NCBI GenBank assembly: GCA_905250075.1
Contig: CAJNOP010000112.1
Span: 170,486 to 234,485, forward strand
Source of the DNA: Rotaria sp. Silwood1
Lineage: Eukaryota; Rotifera; Eurotatoria; Philodinida; Philodinidae
Reading direction: 5' to 3'
DNA length: 64,000 bases
The position numbers and the translations under genes were made by a program. Numbering within the stretch: position 1 is the stretch's first letter; each line of letters begins with the position of its first letter. The notes under the pieces were generated by a model. That model searched no databases and had not been told where the DNA came from. It saw only the letters and a list, made by a program, of their open reading frames with translations. This document shows, piece after piece, positions 18,628-32,900 of the stretch.

Positions 18628-19228
18628 TATTGCGCATTTCAAAATAAAAGACGGGTTGTCATTTTTCGAATAACTTTTGATAGGAATGAAATACAGAGCT
18701 GCGGTTTTCACCACTCGAAAGAGCGATGTCTGGGCCATCGATTTGTATAATATTCATTGGAACGAAAGATGCTTTTTCATAGAAAACATTTGATTGACAT
18801 TTTGTTTTTCTTGTGTATTTTCATTAATTTTCACGATAATCTCTTCTCAAATTACGCCAAATGTAGCTGAAATCACCCTTGTTTCCCTATAAATTTATCA
18901 TCATTGTGTCGAAATCCACCTGAAAAAAGAGATCAACGTGGATAATGAAACATGTGGTCATTTCATAGTGAAAAAAGGGTGATTTCAGCTACATTTTTGA
19001 GTAATTTGAGAAGAGATTATCGTGAAAATTAATAAAAATACACAAGAAAAACAAAATGTCAATCAAATGTTTTCTATGAAAAAGCATCTTTCGTTCCAAT
19101 GAATATTATACAAATCGATGGCCCAGACATCGCTCTTTCGAGTGGTGAAAACCGCAGCTCTCTATTTCATTCCTATCAAAAGTTATTCGAAAAATGACAA
19201 TCTGTCTTTTATTTTTAAATGCGCAATA
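18628..19228. repeat. large hairpin: 253-bp inverted repeat with 94-bp loop
   Basis: The left arm (18628-18880) and right arm (18975-19228) are reverse complements with only a handful of mismatches and small gaps (about 95% identity by eye). The arms begin TATTGCGCATTT outward and end at AATCACCCTT next to the loop. No transposase frame lies inside and no clean target duplication was found outside. It may be a foldback or miniature transposable element; its transcript would form a long double-stranded stem. Confidence 0.85.
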
Positions 19229-19662
19229 ATAATCGTCTACTAAGACATGAGAAAACAAAAAGAAAACTAATGGATTCAGAATCTTCTTTACTTTTCTATT
19301 CGACTATATAGTAGAATTAAAACAAAACATCATCTATTCTCTTTCCATACAATGGGAAAAAAAAATGTCGATGTTTTCCTCCATATATATGTATATTTAT
19401 GAATTACCCTCAACATTATTTGTTCATTGATTATTATCTAATATTTAAAAATGAATATATATAATAAAAACTTGAAGTTTTTTTTCTTTTTTCAAAGATA
19501 AAAAAATATGCTCAGACAAGATTAAGACAAAATCATACACATACAAACATGACAAATGTGACAGTGTACTGACTTTAAAAGAAAACATTCATGTATATAT
19601 AGTAAACAAAAAAAACAATAATAATAATCATAATAATAATAATAATAATAAGTCCGTTCAAA
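19229..19662. other. 3' flank of dopamine receptor gene
   Basis: AT-rich sequence downstream of the minus-strand receptor stop codon. It contains an AAT-type microsatellite at about 19615-19652 immediately next to the stop, within the likely 3' UTR. Confidence 0.5.
19615..19652. repeat. (AAT)n microsatellite
   Basis: An interrupted run of AAT/TAA trinucleotides just 3' of the receptor stop codon, so probably within its 3' UTR. Confidence 0.8.
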
Positions 19663-22600
19663 TTAAGACGATGATGAAAATCGACATGATGAGAAAAGTA
19701 TTTTGGCAAATGCTTTTCGAAATTCCATATTGAAAATTGTATAAATAATTGGATTTAAAAATGAATTTATATAACCTAACCATACACATAAAGATAAAAT
19801 AAAATCATTAACAAGAAATGCTGTGGATTTTTTTGATAACTTAACAAAAGCATTAACTATATTATTGAGCACAAAGAATGGTAACCAACATACTAAAAAG
19901 CAAACTAAAACAAAAAAAAAACAAAATTATTTATATAATCTTCTTAACTATCATAGAAGTTTGAAAAATATGTTCTTTTTCTAATTTTCTCAAAAATCGA
20001 CAGAGATGACTATACCGATCTTGAAAATTTTTCGTTTTCCTTCAGCAAAATTTCATTTTTTTATTGTTACTTTTGCTCACTGATTCTCAAAAAAAAAACT
20101 CGTCTCGCTTTAATAATCATCAATTTTAATATGAAATATGAGTTAAATTAAAAATTTATTATAATCACGTAAAGGTATCTCTGCTAGAGATTGGTTTCAG
20201 AAAAAAAAAAGAATCTTGTAATTTCATATTCCGTACTACAGAGTTGGTAGATGGAGTTCTCATTTAGCTCTAGAAGATAGTAAACTGCTTAACTTCAACA
20301 TTGAAAATACTATTTTTACTCCAATCAGTACGATAATTATTAATATTCATAGATGTATTAATAAGACATTTTACTATTTATCTTGTAGATATGTCCATAA
20401 ATACGTTTAAATTTGATCTACAAAATTTGAAGTTATATAATGTATCTTTTCAACTTACTGAGAACAATAATAAGTGTTTGTGTTGCTTTACGTTCTTTTT
20501 TCATACGTGAATATGCTTTACGTTTAGCAACTCGAACATTATTTGTTGATGCTATAACTGTTGTTGGTACTGCTGAACCATCAGAATTAATTTTAGCTTT
20601 TAAACGTGTTTTAACACGTTTAGCTGGATAATGACAATGATTTTCAATATCTGTTTGTGAACTACGATTTTTCGTTTTAAAATTAATAATATTTGGTGAA
20701 ATATTTTCCATTTGCTTTTCATGCTGATTTTTATTATTTCCATTAGTTTGTTCATGTGGAACAAAGAAAGAAATGTCATCACGTTCATCATCATCATTTT
20801 GTTCACTAGTTGCTGATACTACATTCATTAAAGGACATAAACCTGATGATAAAACAGGTGTAGATAATTTTAACATTAAACTATTACGTTGAGATTCTAA
20901 TGAAGTATTTATATGTATTGGTGATGTTTCATTTAAATCAATAGGTGATGTTATAGATGTTTGATTTATAGTTGATGGTCGTTCTTGATAATATGATGTT
21001 ATAAGATGATCAGCATTTGTACGATGATGTGCTGCAGATGATTCAATAATAGTTTTTGGTCGAAATTGTTTACGATTTTTTCTTGCTTGTCTCATAATCA
21101 CCACAAATATACGATAATAAATAGCAAATATAATAATACATGGAATGAAAAAGGAGCCAAGCGATGAAAAAATAAGAAATTTGTTATTAAAAAATGCACA
21201 TTGCTCAGGTACTCTAGGATAATCAATAACATCAGATTTATTCACACCACTACAATTAAAAAGAAAACCTTGAAGAAAAAAAAAAAACTTGGTTATCATT
21301 GTTTAATTTTACCCAACAATAGGAAGAGCAATACAAAATGAAGTTAACCATACAATAACAATCATGATAGCAACACGTCTAGGACTTTTATGTCGAGCAT
21401 ATTTAAGTGGTTTTGTTACTGCTATATAGCTAAAATTAAATTTCAAATTAATAAATTTTAATTAGATGATGTTAATTATTAATGAGAAATTTTTAAGGAC
21501 ATTCTTAGTTCTTAAAAAGAAAAGAAAACCGAGATTGTGTGCAGACTGAAGTGAACGTATTTGACAGACATTCTAAGTTCTTCATCATGATAAGAGATTA
21601 ATTATTTTTTTTTTTGTTTTTTTCATGAATTATATCTTACCGATCAACAGCAATGGCAACCTAAATATCATAAAAAATAAAAAATAATTATGTTTTCGAA
21701 AAGAAATAATTGTTTTGTTTTTGTTCTATTACTAAATTTAATATCGATGCTGTACATGCCATACAATCAGATGCAACCCAAAAGTCACAGAGACGGTCAG
21801 ATAATTCCCATACACGATTAAACTAAGTAAAAAAAAAATAATATACATTAATCTCTTATGTCAAACTTGATCGACACGAATATTTGTACTTAGTATTTAA
21901 CTATCAAACTAATTTGAATATTAATACGAAAGAAAAAAAAATTATTTATTAACTAGCATTACTATATGAACAGTTATGAAGACTAATAAACGAAAAAAAT
22001 ATATATACTTTTTTGGAAATCATTTGAGAAATGTTGAAGGTCAATATAGTCATTTTATTCAACAGGATATCGTTAACAATTTTCTATTCCAAACAATTAT
22101 TTATTCATGCTTTTACTGAAATAGTCAAGAACAATTTGATTTGTTTGTTATAAAAGCAGGCTTATAAATTCTGTCTTTAATAAGATCTCACGCTTTCACA
22201 CAGGATTTCCGTCTACAATTGAAAGAACTATTATTCTTTTTTCTTTAGAAAATATATTGTACATGTTTGTATTTTATACGAATAACTTATATAGAAATTT
22301 TTTTTAATTCCATCAATCATGTCAAACACATCATTTCATTTTAGAATTTCTTTTTCTGTTTAATTTATATCTATAACAATTGCTACGTGCTCATGATGTT
22401 TATTTCCGCATTGAAAATAAAAACTTTCTAGTTCTCGATAGACATATAGGCATTGTTATATAATGAATGCTTAATTGTTAAATTACATTTTTTCTACTCA
22501 CTTCAAGATAAATAGCAAATGGCATGACAACAGCAGCAACAGTTATATCGGATATAGCAAGTGATACAACAAAATAATTTGTTACAGTATGTAATGATTT

Positions 22601-22879
22601 TTCTCGATAAACACTAATAACAACAAGTGCATTACCAACAATAGTAAATAAAGGAAAAATTATGAGTGTTAATGCCCAATAATTAACAGAATTTGTTTCA
22701 TTGGTTGTTGGTTGTGAATTTACTAAAGATGATATTGGTAAAATTAAATTATTTATATCATTTCCTGTTGTACTATTATGTGGCATAGATTCATAAGTAT
22801 TTGAATTATAAAGTAAAGATGATGGAGGTGGAACAACAATTAAATTCCACGAACTAGTATCGTTTGATAATTGATGCAT
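19663..22879 (-). CDS. D2-like dopamine receptor (class A GPCR)
   Basis: Biogenic amine receptor, expected at the neuronal plasma membrane and coupled to Gi/o. Exons on the minus strand: 22879-22502, 21822-21733, 21660-21641, 21429-21313, 21249-20459, 19904-19663; total 545 aa. Visible landmarks: TM1 with GNALVVISVYREKSL; TM2 with VVSLAISD; Trp131 and Cys138 before TM3; Asp145 in TM3 for the amine; the DRY motif at 162-164, with Asp162 and most of Arg163 on a 20-bp microexon; a Cys in extracellular loop 2; TM5 serines SSLGS, the D2-type catechol contacts; TM6 CWLPFF; TM7 NPIIY. Intracellular loop 3 is long (about 200 residues) and the tail short, both typical of D2-like rather than D1-like receptors. 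The N-terminus carries NDT, NST and NET glycosylation sequons. An in-frame ATG at 23155 would add 92 residues with a poorly conserved look. The ligand is inferred from family motifs; another amine is possible. Confidence 0.88.
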
Positions 22880-25800
22880 GTTGAAAAATGAACAATAAAT
22901 AGAAATAGAAATAAATAAGAAATAATAAACGTGTTGATGATTGTAATATTTATGACAAATGATAATAATATGGATATACAAAATTTCACTTGGATGATAA
23001 AGTTGGCTTTTAAATTTAATATATATATTGATTGTTGTTGTTGTTGTAAAGTAGATTGATAGCACTGTATCAACGGTGTTAGTTTTGCTTGAGGTTTCAC
23101 ATGGTCTGTCGAAAGCGTCATCTCCTGACTGATTCTCTTGCCATGACGTAGCCATGTCTCATTTTGGGACGATCATGCGTGAGGAGCAAACGCCGTTGTT
23201 TCGACGTAGAAAGAGAGAAGAAAAGTAGAATATGCCGTTGAGAAAGAGACAAATAGAGAGAAAGAGAGAACAAGAGAAAAATGACGACGTTGACTAGAAG
23301 AGATCTTCTAATCCACAATTATTATTACCGTTCCGTTTGGTTGTTATTGCTGCTTCTCTTGTTTCAACAATGGTATTGTCATTCTTCCTATTATTTTTTT
23401 ATATGTAAGACTTTTTAAGAAGTAATCTAATCGACATTGTTACTGATCTAATCAGAACATATAAAACAAAAGAAAAAAAAGAGAAAAAAAATCTCATTAG
23501 TTAAAGTACCAGACAAAATCTATTTTTACAAAGAAAAATCTTTTACTTAGTTTTTCTTTGTACTTACATGAAAACAAACATTAGTCAGTTTTGTTTTTTT
23601 TTATATAGCTGTTTGTATATGCTTAGTGAAAATAAATGAAGTTAGTATTATGTTTACAGTCAATTTTCTCATTTAGCAATAGTTATAAGGAAAAAAAAAA
23701 TGATCAACAACATCATCACATTTTATTTCTTTACTAACTAAATGATTTGCATTGATTATTTTCAATTGATATGTAATAGAAATTGAAATTTAGGTCTGTA
23801 TATATAACTACTATTTTTTTGCATTAACTATTTATGTTACTAATGTTGAACAACAAGAAACCCATAGGAATCGATGTTACACATGCAATGAAAAAAAGAA
23901 ATACAATTATGATCGATGGTTAAATTATCGATCGAGACTTTGATCGGTATAGATCTTCCTGTTAGTACCATTAAACGATGGATAATGATCTTTTTCAGAT
24001 ATAGCAACAGGTTTTTACGAGAAAAATTATGATTGACATTTTCTATTGATTTATTACTAATAAAGAAAAGAATAAAAACAAAAAAAAAGAAGAAATAAGA
24101 ATTACGTCGAACTGACACATAACAGTAGTAATGACAAAAGATCAATAATTAACATCATAATCCTATGAGAAAAATATTTATTATTTTACTCGTTTAACAT
24201 ACAAAAACAGAAAGATATATAAGATATGAATTTATGACATTTGTTCATTGTTAATTATTTACTAGGATTATTTTATTCTAACTATATATACATGTTTATG
24301 CAAAATAAAAAACTATTTTCTCTAGTGTGAAAGAAAAACAAGATCATCCATATATGTCAATTATCTTTTGATTTTATTAATCTATTAGTGCTTTTCTATT
24401 AAATATAGATTTATATGTACCTAAAGATCTTTCAACACATAAAAAAATTAGAAGATATAGTATACTTAAATAACGATCTCTCAAATAAACCGACGAGTTC
24501 TTGTCGACAAAACATCGATCTCTTCTATATAACTAGAAGTCTTATCTCTACAATAGACAATAACATAACATATATAAATACAAGCAGCAAGAAATCTACT
24601 AAATTGAAGAAAGAAAAATAGTGTTCTAGGTTAATCTCTCTTGAAAAACCTTATATTCTTTGTTTTCTGAAGCAAAAAAAAAGAAGAAAAGAATAAGTGC
24701 TAATTGGATCTACTTATTATTGTCAATACATAGAAAGATGATGGTACTTGGTAACCAAGCACATTCTTCGTCTTATCCGATATGATAATCATTATACGAC
24801 AAAGAGAACCAGATTCATATAAGATCTCTTACAGATGCATGATGAAAGTATTCGAAAAAAACAACAAATAACTAAGAATGAAATTTGTTGATTTTTATTT
24901 TATTTTATTATAGTAAGTAAAGATCAAGTGACATTCAAAACTGTCAATTATGCAAATGTTTAATCGGGTCAATAAAAGAACAAGGGTACAACTAATTTCC
25001 AAATATATTCTCCTTTGTAGTGAAAAAAAAGAAAAGCTTCTCTTTGTTCTCGTTCGTTCATTGATTTAGTTACTTACTTTACTGCATACATGCGCGTGAG
25101 CCTATTTAAAAAAAAAAGGGAGTCGGATAGATAGTAACAGCACGCAATAACAACATGGATATTATAGGAGACCTATCGCTGTGAGTAGTAGATAATAATG
25201 TACTCGAATGTTACTTCTTATCATTTAATAATCTAGGATAAAACCAAAATAAACACTTGAAAACAAAAAAAGAAAACAAAGTGACCCTATTTCTTAAATA
25301 CATGTTGTACTTATAAATACTTGTGAAAACAACGAGTGATAATATAACGGAAAATACTTTGAATAAAGTTTTTTAGTATACGACAGTCACGTAACGAATT
25401 GCATGAATCTTTTTCTCTCTAACTAAATTAAGATGCGAATCTAGAGCATAGTCTAACCTACATTGAAAAAGTCACAAAAAAAAAAGAAGAATAATTACAA
25501 AACTATTTCATATGCTTCAATGCTTTTTAATAATATATTAACATTTCCCGCACGATAAATAGAGAAAAAATTTTTATGTCAATAGTTCTTGGTAGAGCGA
25601 CAATGAGATTATAATACGATTTGTGTAAATACACCATGCTAGTAAACATTCTGACAGACATTTTTCCGAATAAGAGCACAAAGTGACGAAGAGAGAGTAA
25701 GAGAGACACAGAACACGCAAAGATGCCGACAATAACAGCGGCAATTCTCGATCGTTTGCATATTATCGATCTCCTGTGATACCCACACTATGAGCAGTGG

Positions 25801-28800
25801 AACATATTTCAACTATTATAGAAAGAGACCGCACGCATAGAGAAAACACACACAGTAAAAAAAGAATAAGAAGAACATTTTTCTTATGTCTCTGTCAATC
25901 ATTCTTTTTATTGTTTTGTTAAGGATATTAGCTGTTAAGAATTTGTGAAAATATATTTTTCTTCTTTACAACTGCTATTCACTTACTCATGAATATAAAA
26001 TAAGCTTCTGGACAAGAAGATTTATTTGTGTGATAGTACTACTACATGCTTATTAAACTGACAAGGATGAAGACACAAATTTTTTTTATTTCTAAGTGCA
26101 TTTTTTTCAATGAAAGAGTTACTCATGTATATATAAAATCGTTCATCTAAAAATAATCATTATATGATTTCAAGAGATAATAAATAAATGAAAAAGAAAT
26201 ATGTTTCGGATCTTGGATAAAAACAAAAAAAAAAAGCAAGAAAGCAACGATAATATTATTATTATTATTATCAATTACACAAATTGCAAAAATAATATAT
26301 AAATATATGATATAAAGTGTGTCATTATCAAACTAAAGATAAAAGCAACATCAACTTATACAAACTTTTACTTTCATTTTCTTTGTACCTGCTGTTATAT
26401 TATTTTTGTTATTACCATTAACGATAGCAGAACTAATTGTGGCTAAAAAAAACCCTACCATTTTTTTCGATAAAAATATCTAGTCAATAAGTGCACTTCA
26501 ATAGAAACTAATGCATTGGTAACAAGCAATGAAAATACAACTTGTTGCTGTCCATCATCACAATTATTTTTTACTGTCGAAGTGGTTTGTTGTCGTGATT
26601 CTTTCTCTTCTACTCTTTTTATTTCTTTTTATCATCTTGTTTACTATTACGCCCAATATTCTTCCTATCTCTCACAATTTCTCAATGACTACTATTAATA
26701 AATATAGTTTTAGAGAGAGAGAGAGAGAGAAAGATGATTGTCACATCAGATCACTAGTAATGCACATATGAAAAGTAAATCTAAAATATTGTCGAAACAA
26801 ATCAATCTTTATATTTCTACTAAAGTTTTTATACAAAATATTCTTTGATTACACCTGATCAATTACTTAATAAGAAAACAAAACCTACATAAAACTTTTG
26901 CTTCTCGAAAGGGTAAAATAAAATCAAAAGTTCCAATAAAAATAATTCTATCACATATATTTCTCGTCGTTTTCATAATGTACGTGAAATTTCAATGTGA
27001 TTACGTTGTGACAGTTTGTTTCTTTACGTAAAGAAATTGTCTATCGCCCCTTTTTTTTTCTAACTACTGAATAATTAACAAGTCATTTAAATACGTTTAC
27101 TGATTTACTTCTTTTTTCTTTTTGTTCTCTCTCTCTAAATTTATCATAATATCAATAAACATACCATAGCTTTTCTTTTTTAAATACTTAGCTAGAATCG
27201 ATAATTAATGTATAAAAATAAGAGACTCAACGAAACGTGTAAAGTGTCCACTAACCACTAGAAATCTTCTCATTCTAATAATGAGTCTAGTTGATTAAGG
27301 ATAAAAATCAAAAGAGAAAGATCTTCATCATGCTTCTTTACAAAGCACATTCCCTAGACAAGCTAAAGTCATTTGTCTTTTTAGAGACCATAGAATAAAA
27401 AAAAAAGCATATAGAAGAGTAACGCATAAACATCAAATCATCATCATAACCTAGCTTTTCTTTTGTTCGTTCATACACTTGTTTTTTTCAATCTGTTTTA
27501 AGTCATTGACAAAAAAAAAAAATTACATCGATCATTTTTTGACTCTACTCATTTCCTTTCTCACTTTTTCATTCGTACCCATTTTCCTTTTTTGTCTAAC
27601 TCGGGAAACTATTAACCTATTTACGGAAATTCTCATTTACAAACTATCGTTTGACAATGAGTGTACAAACCTCCAAAATGGACTTCATTTACTTAATAAA
27701 ACATTGTATAATGAGTTTCTTAACAGAATATAATTAATTAAAATGTTTGTAGGTGTATAATTTAATATATTTGTAAAATAAGGATACTTTAGTTCTCTTT
27801 TATTTTGATTAGATATATCTGTTTAAAATATCAATATGTATTTTATCATAATAAATATTAATTAGATTTTTTTCTTATAATCGTATACTAGATATAAAAT
27901 AGAAAAATATTTGAAATCTTGCGTTTTTTTTCTTATATCAAAAATAAGCATTCTGTGTAATAATAGAGATGACTGGATCAGAAGAATAGAATAAGTAAAA
28001 ATACAGCAAAGATTTATTTAGCCTCTTCATCATATTCCGTATATAATTTAACAATATTATCCCTACACATAATCTATTATTATATCAGTAAAAAATAAAA
28101 CATGAATGTTATATAATAAGTTCACTGGGATGAAAAAAAAGACTTTTTAATTTAAAGGTGTTTTTCTTCTTACAATAAAAGAAATTACATTGAATTCATA
28201 TTTCATCAAAAAATGATTGTGTTGTTTTTGTATCATTTTCTAATGCATCTTTTATGTTTCTTCTTCATATACTGATTCCCCTTGGGTATTTTTTGATACT
28301 ACACTCATATAATATACTATTTACCTTAATCAAATATATGAATATTGTCTAATATTTTTGTTTTTTTACTTTTACAACAAAAACACATTGTTACAGATTA
28401 ATTTGACAAAATTGTTTTTTACGAAATAGTTTGTTTTTCAATTAAATACTAAAACAGATTATAATTTTGAAGTTTCAAATTAATAATTAGATCAAAGTTT
28501 TAATCAATTACTTCTTTCAACAAAGTGAATGAATGCCTTTAGGAAACAAGCACTTGAACAAATAAATATTTGATACCTGTCTCTATCTTTATCTGATGTT
28601 ATGCTATCATACTATGCAAAAAAAACCAAAAGACACACGAACTTCTACAAAATTGATGCGTGGTCATAATAATTATAGGATTCATGACGTCTGTCGAGAT
28701 CCCAGAGGAATAAACCTTCGAGAAAAGTACATTTTGTAGGAGTCTGTCTGAACGTCATGACTATTTCTTAATATTATATTGAGTTTTAGCTATTACTTGA

Positions 28801-29902
28801 AAATAATAGATAGTCCACTTGTGAATAAAGATTCCGAGAAGATTATTTATTTTCAGTTTATATTAAAATAAAGTATTATTGGTGCTTATATATGCATATA
28901 ATTAAACCCTGGATTTTGTAATTCAAGACATGCTAGAATTCGATCATTGGCAGTATACTGTGAATCCTAAATTTAATCTTTCACAGATCTTTAGTGCAAT
29001 GCAAATGAAGAAGACAACGTAGATACTACACTCTATGTTTCTAGAATAAATTCGAGATGCAATGCTGACATAATGCATCACTACCATTGTTCTACTCGTT
29101 GAAATAAATTATATTTTTCCACTATATTTCTTCAGCCAATCGTCTATTTCTCTATGAACTCATACTCTCCAATATGTATTACTGTTGTTAGAGATATTTG
29201 AATAATTGCATCCGAAATTCTTCGTATCAAAAAAATAGTTGAATTTGGGCACACTAAACCCTGGATTGCCAATCTATTCCCAAATGTAGTGCATGTGTTA
29301 TACTTGTAAAGTGTTTTGTTGATTAAAAACATAACGTATAATAAAGACAAGTAAGTAACATCAATGTGACAGATAAGACAGGTTATTGAAGAATGTAGTT
29401 TATTGACTATTCAGCATATAAATTTAGCATCAAGTGATTAAAGGTAAAAAATGCAGTTACTTTTTAATCATAATCCTTCGAGAATTGAATCTACAAGTGA
29501 TATTAAGTGCATTTTTTTTTTGCTTGACTCTATTCTGTTCTCTTCAACATTAGTCATTGTTAAAAAAAAATGTTAATTGTTTTTTGCATTGATAAAACTT
29601 TAAACGTTGTAAACATTGTCTATATGTTTATTATTAGCCGATATTTTGATTCTCGTACAGTACACAAATGATTATCTGTGTCAGTGACATCGAAAAAAAA
29701 AATAAATTCTTTTGAATATTATTCTAGTTGTATCACTTTTTTTTCTTTGATAGATTTTAAGAGTTTAGAACTTTTGAATACTAATCAATTGAATGTATGA
29801 CACTATTGAAATGTTTTCTTGAAGTTTTTTTTTATTATTCAATTCAAATGAAGGAAACAAAAAAAAAAACAATTCTTGTTAGTTCATATGAATATTTATA
29901 AT
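22880..29902. other. receptor 5' flank and large gene-poor region
   Basis: The segment 22880-23155 is an in-frame extension of the receptor and more likely 5' UTR. A more GC-rich patch follows at about 23150-23330. From there to 29902 I see no recognisable gene on either strand, only AT-rich sequence, short frames and microsatellites such as an AG tract at 26713-26730. Long-range regulatory sequence for the receptor could lie here but nothing specific can be pointed to. Confidence 0.45.
26713..26730. repeat. (AG)n microsatellite
   Basis: Nine AG units in a row in an otherwise unremarkable intergenic stretch. Confidence 0.8.
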
Positions 29903-32900
29903 TTAATATTCATCTTGTTGTTCATCATTATCTGCATCAAGTGTATCAATTCCAACTTCTTCATAATCTTTTTCAAGTGCTGCTAAATCTTCACGAGCTT
30001 CACTAAAATTGAAAACAAACTAAAATTTTATGTTAAAATAAAACATAAAACTTTTACCTAAATTCACCTTCTTCCATTCCTTCACCAACATACCAATGAA
30101 CAAAAGCACGTTTGGTATAAAGTAAATCAAATTTATGATCAAGACGTGCCCAAGCCTCTATTAAAAACATAATACAATACAATATATATATATATTTCTT
30201 TCTCCAATGATAAGAATATTACCAGCTATAGCTGTTGTATTTGAAAGCATACAAACAGCACGAGGTACTGGTGCCATATCACTACCAGGTACAACACTTG
30301 TCGGTTGATAATTAATTCCAACTTTAAAACCAGTTGGACACCAATCAACAAATTGTATTGAACGTTTTGTTTTTATTGTTGCTACAGCTCTATTTACATC
30401 TTGTGGTACAACATCACCTCGAAATAAAAGACAACAAGCCATATATTTTCCTAGAAATAGTTTTTAATTTTTATCAAATACGAAAATTTATTATTATTTT
30501 TTTCTTCAAATACCATGTCGTGGATCACATTTAACCATTTGACTTGTTGGATCAAATACAGCATTTGTAATTTCACTAACGGATAATTGTTCATGCATAG
30601 CTTTTTCAGCTAGAATAAAAGAGAAAAAAAAAGCAATAAAGAATTTTTGCTTTTCTGTGTACCATATTAATTTTTATTTTACCACTAATAATCGGTGCAT
30701 AAGTAGCTAATGGAAAATGAATACGAGGATATGGAACAAGATTTGTTTGAAATTCATTTAAATCAACATTAAGTGCACCTTCAAAACGTAATGATGCTGT
30801 TATAGATGAAACAATTTGTGCAATAAGACGATTTAAATTTGCATATGATGGTCGTTCAATATCTAAATTTCTTCGACATATGTCATAAACAGCTTCATTA
30901 TCAACCATAAAAGCACAATGAGAATGTTCAAGTGTTGTATGTGTTGTTAATATTGAATTATATGGTTCAACAACTGCTGTTGAAATTTGTGGTGCAGGAT
31001 AAACAGCAAATTCAAGTTTGGATTTTTTTCCATATTCAAGTGAAAGTCTTTCCATAAGTAATGAAGTAAAACCACTACCAGTACCACCTGAAAATATCAT
31101 AATATTTTTTCTCCACTTTTCATGCTCAAAAAAAAAGCAACGATCTGGGATCAGCGATGGAACTGATCTGAGTTTTTTATGATTGTTGCCAGTCTATTGA
31201 TCAGGCTGAGACCTATACCGATACTGAACTGACGAATTGTCCTACTATTGTCTCTAGATAGTGATATTTTACGTAGTCAACTTTCAACAAAATTTCATTA
31301 TACATTCTCGATAAGATTATAAGAGCAAAAGAATAAATAAGATAAATTGATACTCGTTACAACTCTGATGGTTTCGGAAGATATTTATTAAACAAGGATA
31401 TCAAATAGGCAGTTTCGTACATAGCGGACTATTTTTATCAGACACGTGAACATGACTTATTTTCTGTCCACAACAAATTTTTTTCGTAGAAATATTAACT
31501 GTTTGTACTCAAAAATAAGTTTGATCAAAAAAGACTATTTGCGATGGCAAATCAATGAAGAAAATTCTTACCTTGAGCTTCTATGAAAAATCTTTTTATT
31601 TTGAAAATTAACAAATAGTACATCTGATATACAATTTTGTATGCTGATTTCAAATATATGTGTATTTTTATTTCAAAATGCTTCCGTGATTAAAAAGAAT
31701 CATGAAAGGCTTGTATCTCAGTCCGAAAGTATTTGTGCATCTTTGCACTGACTGAGTGTGTGTCCCGGATAGAAAAGAGCATTTTCTAAAAGTTTCATCA
31801 ATATTGGATTAGTGAAAAAAAGTGGCGACAACGCGTTTACTAAAGGCAACTCTTCAGAAAACGCTTAGCATCAGAAGAATAATCATTGTTTTAGGCCGAA
31901 ACCTTTTGTTATAAACTGATGGACGAACTTTCTAGTTTTAGGTCATAGATGTTTTATTAGCTATTTTTTTAATATTCTACAAAAGAATGATATTTTTCTC
32001 TATAGATGCTGAATTCTTAATTTTTTTATACCGAGAAAATGAATAACAAGTTCAGTAGTACCTTGGAAAGTTTTCAAAAAATGATCACTTATTAATAGAA
32101 TTGTTTTTTGTAATATGCAGTAGCTTTAAAAATTGACCGCATATATTTAATTTCGACCTTTTTCTCGTAATGGTAACTCGCATAAAGAATTCAAATATTG
32201 ATTTGATAAAAAACGAGACATCCTCTAGTTCTATACTACTTTTTTTGACGTCACTACATTGACGCCAAGAAACGTCTATCCATGTGTTTTTCGTTATCTT
32301 CAAAGAGAAAACTACACAAAAAGTACTTTTCGAGTTCTCTCAAAGTTTTATATGTAGTGAAGCACTCGGGGATGTGTCATTTTGTGGAGACAAAAGAAAA
32401 TCGTTTACTTCCGAGTTTAGGGTGCTGGAAAACTAGATTTGGTATTTTCTAGAGATCCTGAAGTGTTTGAGAATATTGTGAAAGTTTTATTTTGCTGAAG
32501 TTCTTGTTTGAAACAATTTTCTTTATTCGAACCACTACTTGGATTCTTTATACAAGTTACTACTATGGAAAAAAAACTAAAATTAAGTCTAGACCATCAA
32601 TTTTTAAAGCCACTGTAAATAGTAAAAAAAAAAGAGTTTAATTAGGAAAAATCGAGAGTGCAGCTTCATATGCTCGTTAAATAAAAACAAGGTTAGGTTA
32701 TAATGAAGTTTTTAAACAACAAGTAATGAAAATCATTAAAACCTATTGGCAAAAAATGACGTACTAAATAAAAAATCATGTGGTTGATGAAAATTCACAC
32801 CACAAGCTATTATCTCAATTTCAATTTTTTTGGACAACAGGTAATTTTTGTAAGGGAATGACTTGAATCAGTGTTTGTTTTTTTCTTGTTCTAAACTTAC

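Noticed and set aside
20440-20806. Frames antisense or out of frame to the dopamine receptor loop 3
   Set aside because: They overlap the receptor exon, whose frame is supported by TM5 and TM6 motifs on either side.
22880-23155. N-terminal extension of the receptor from ATG 23155
   Set aside because: The frame is open, but the encoded sequence is AT-driven (Ile, Tyr, Thr runs) and looks like 5' UTR; ATG 22879 with following glycosylation sites is preferred, without certainty.
23156-29902. Search for tRNA, rRNA, CRISPR-like arrays and small genes in the desert
   Set aside because: Nothing with cloverleaf-like pairing, rRNA-like sequence or regular spaced repeats was seen by eye; a covariance-model scan would be needed to exclude tRNAs.
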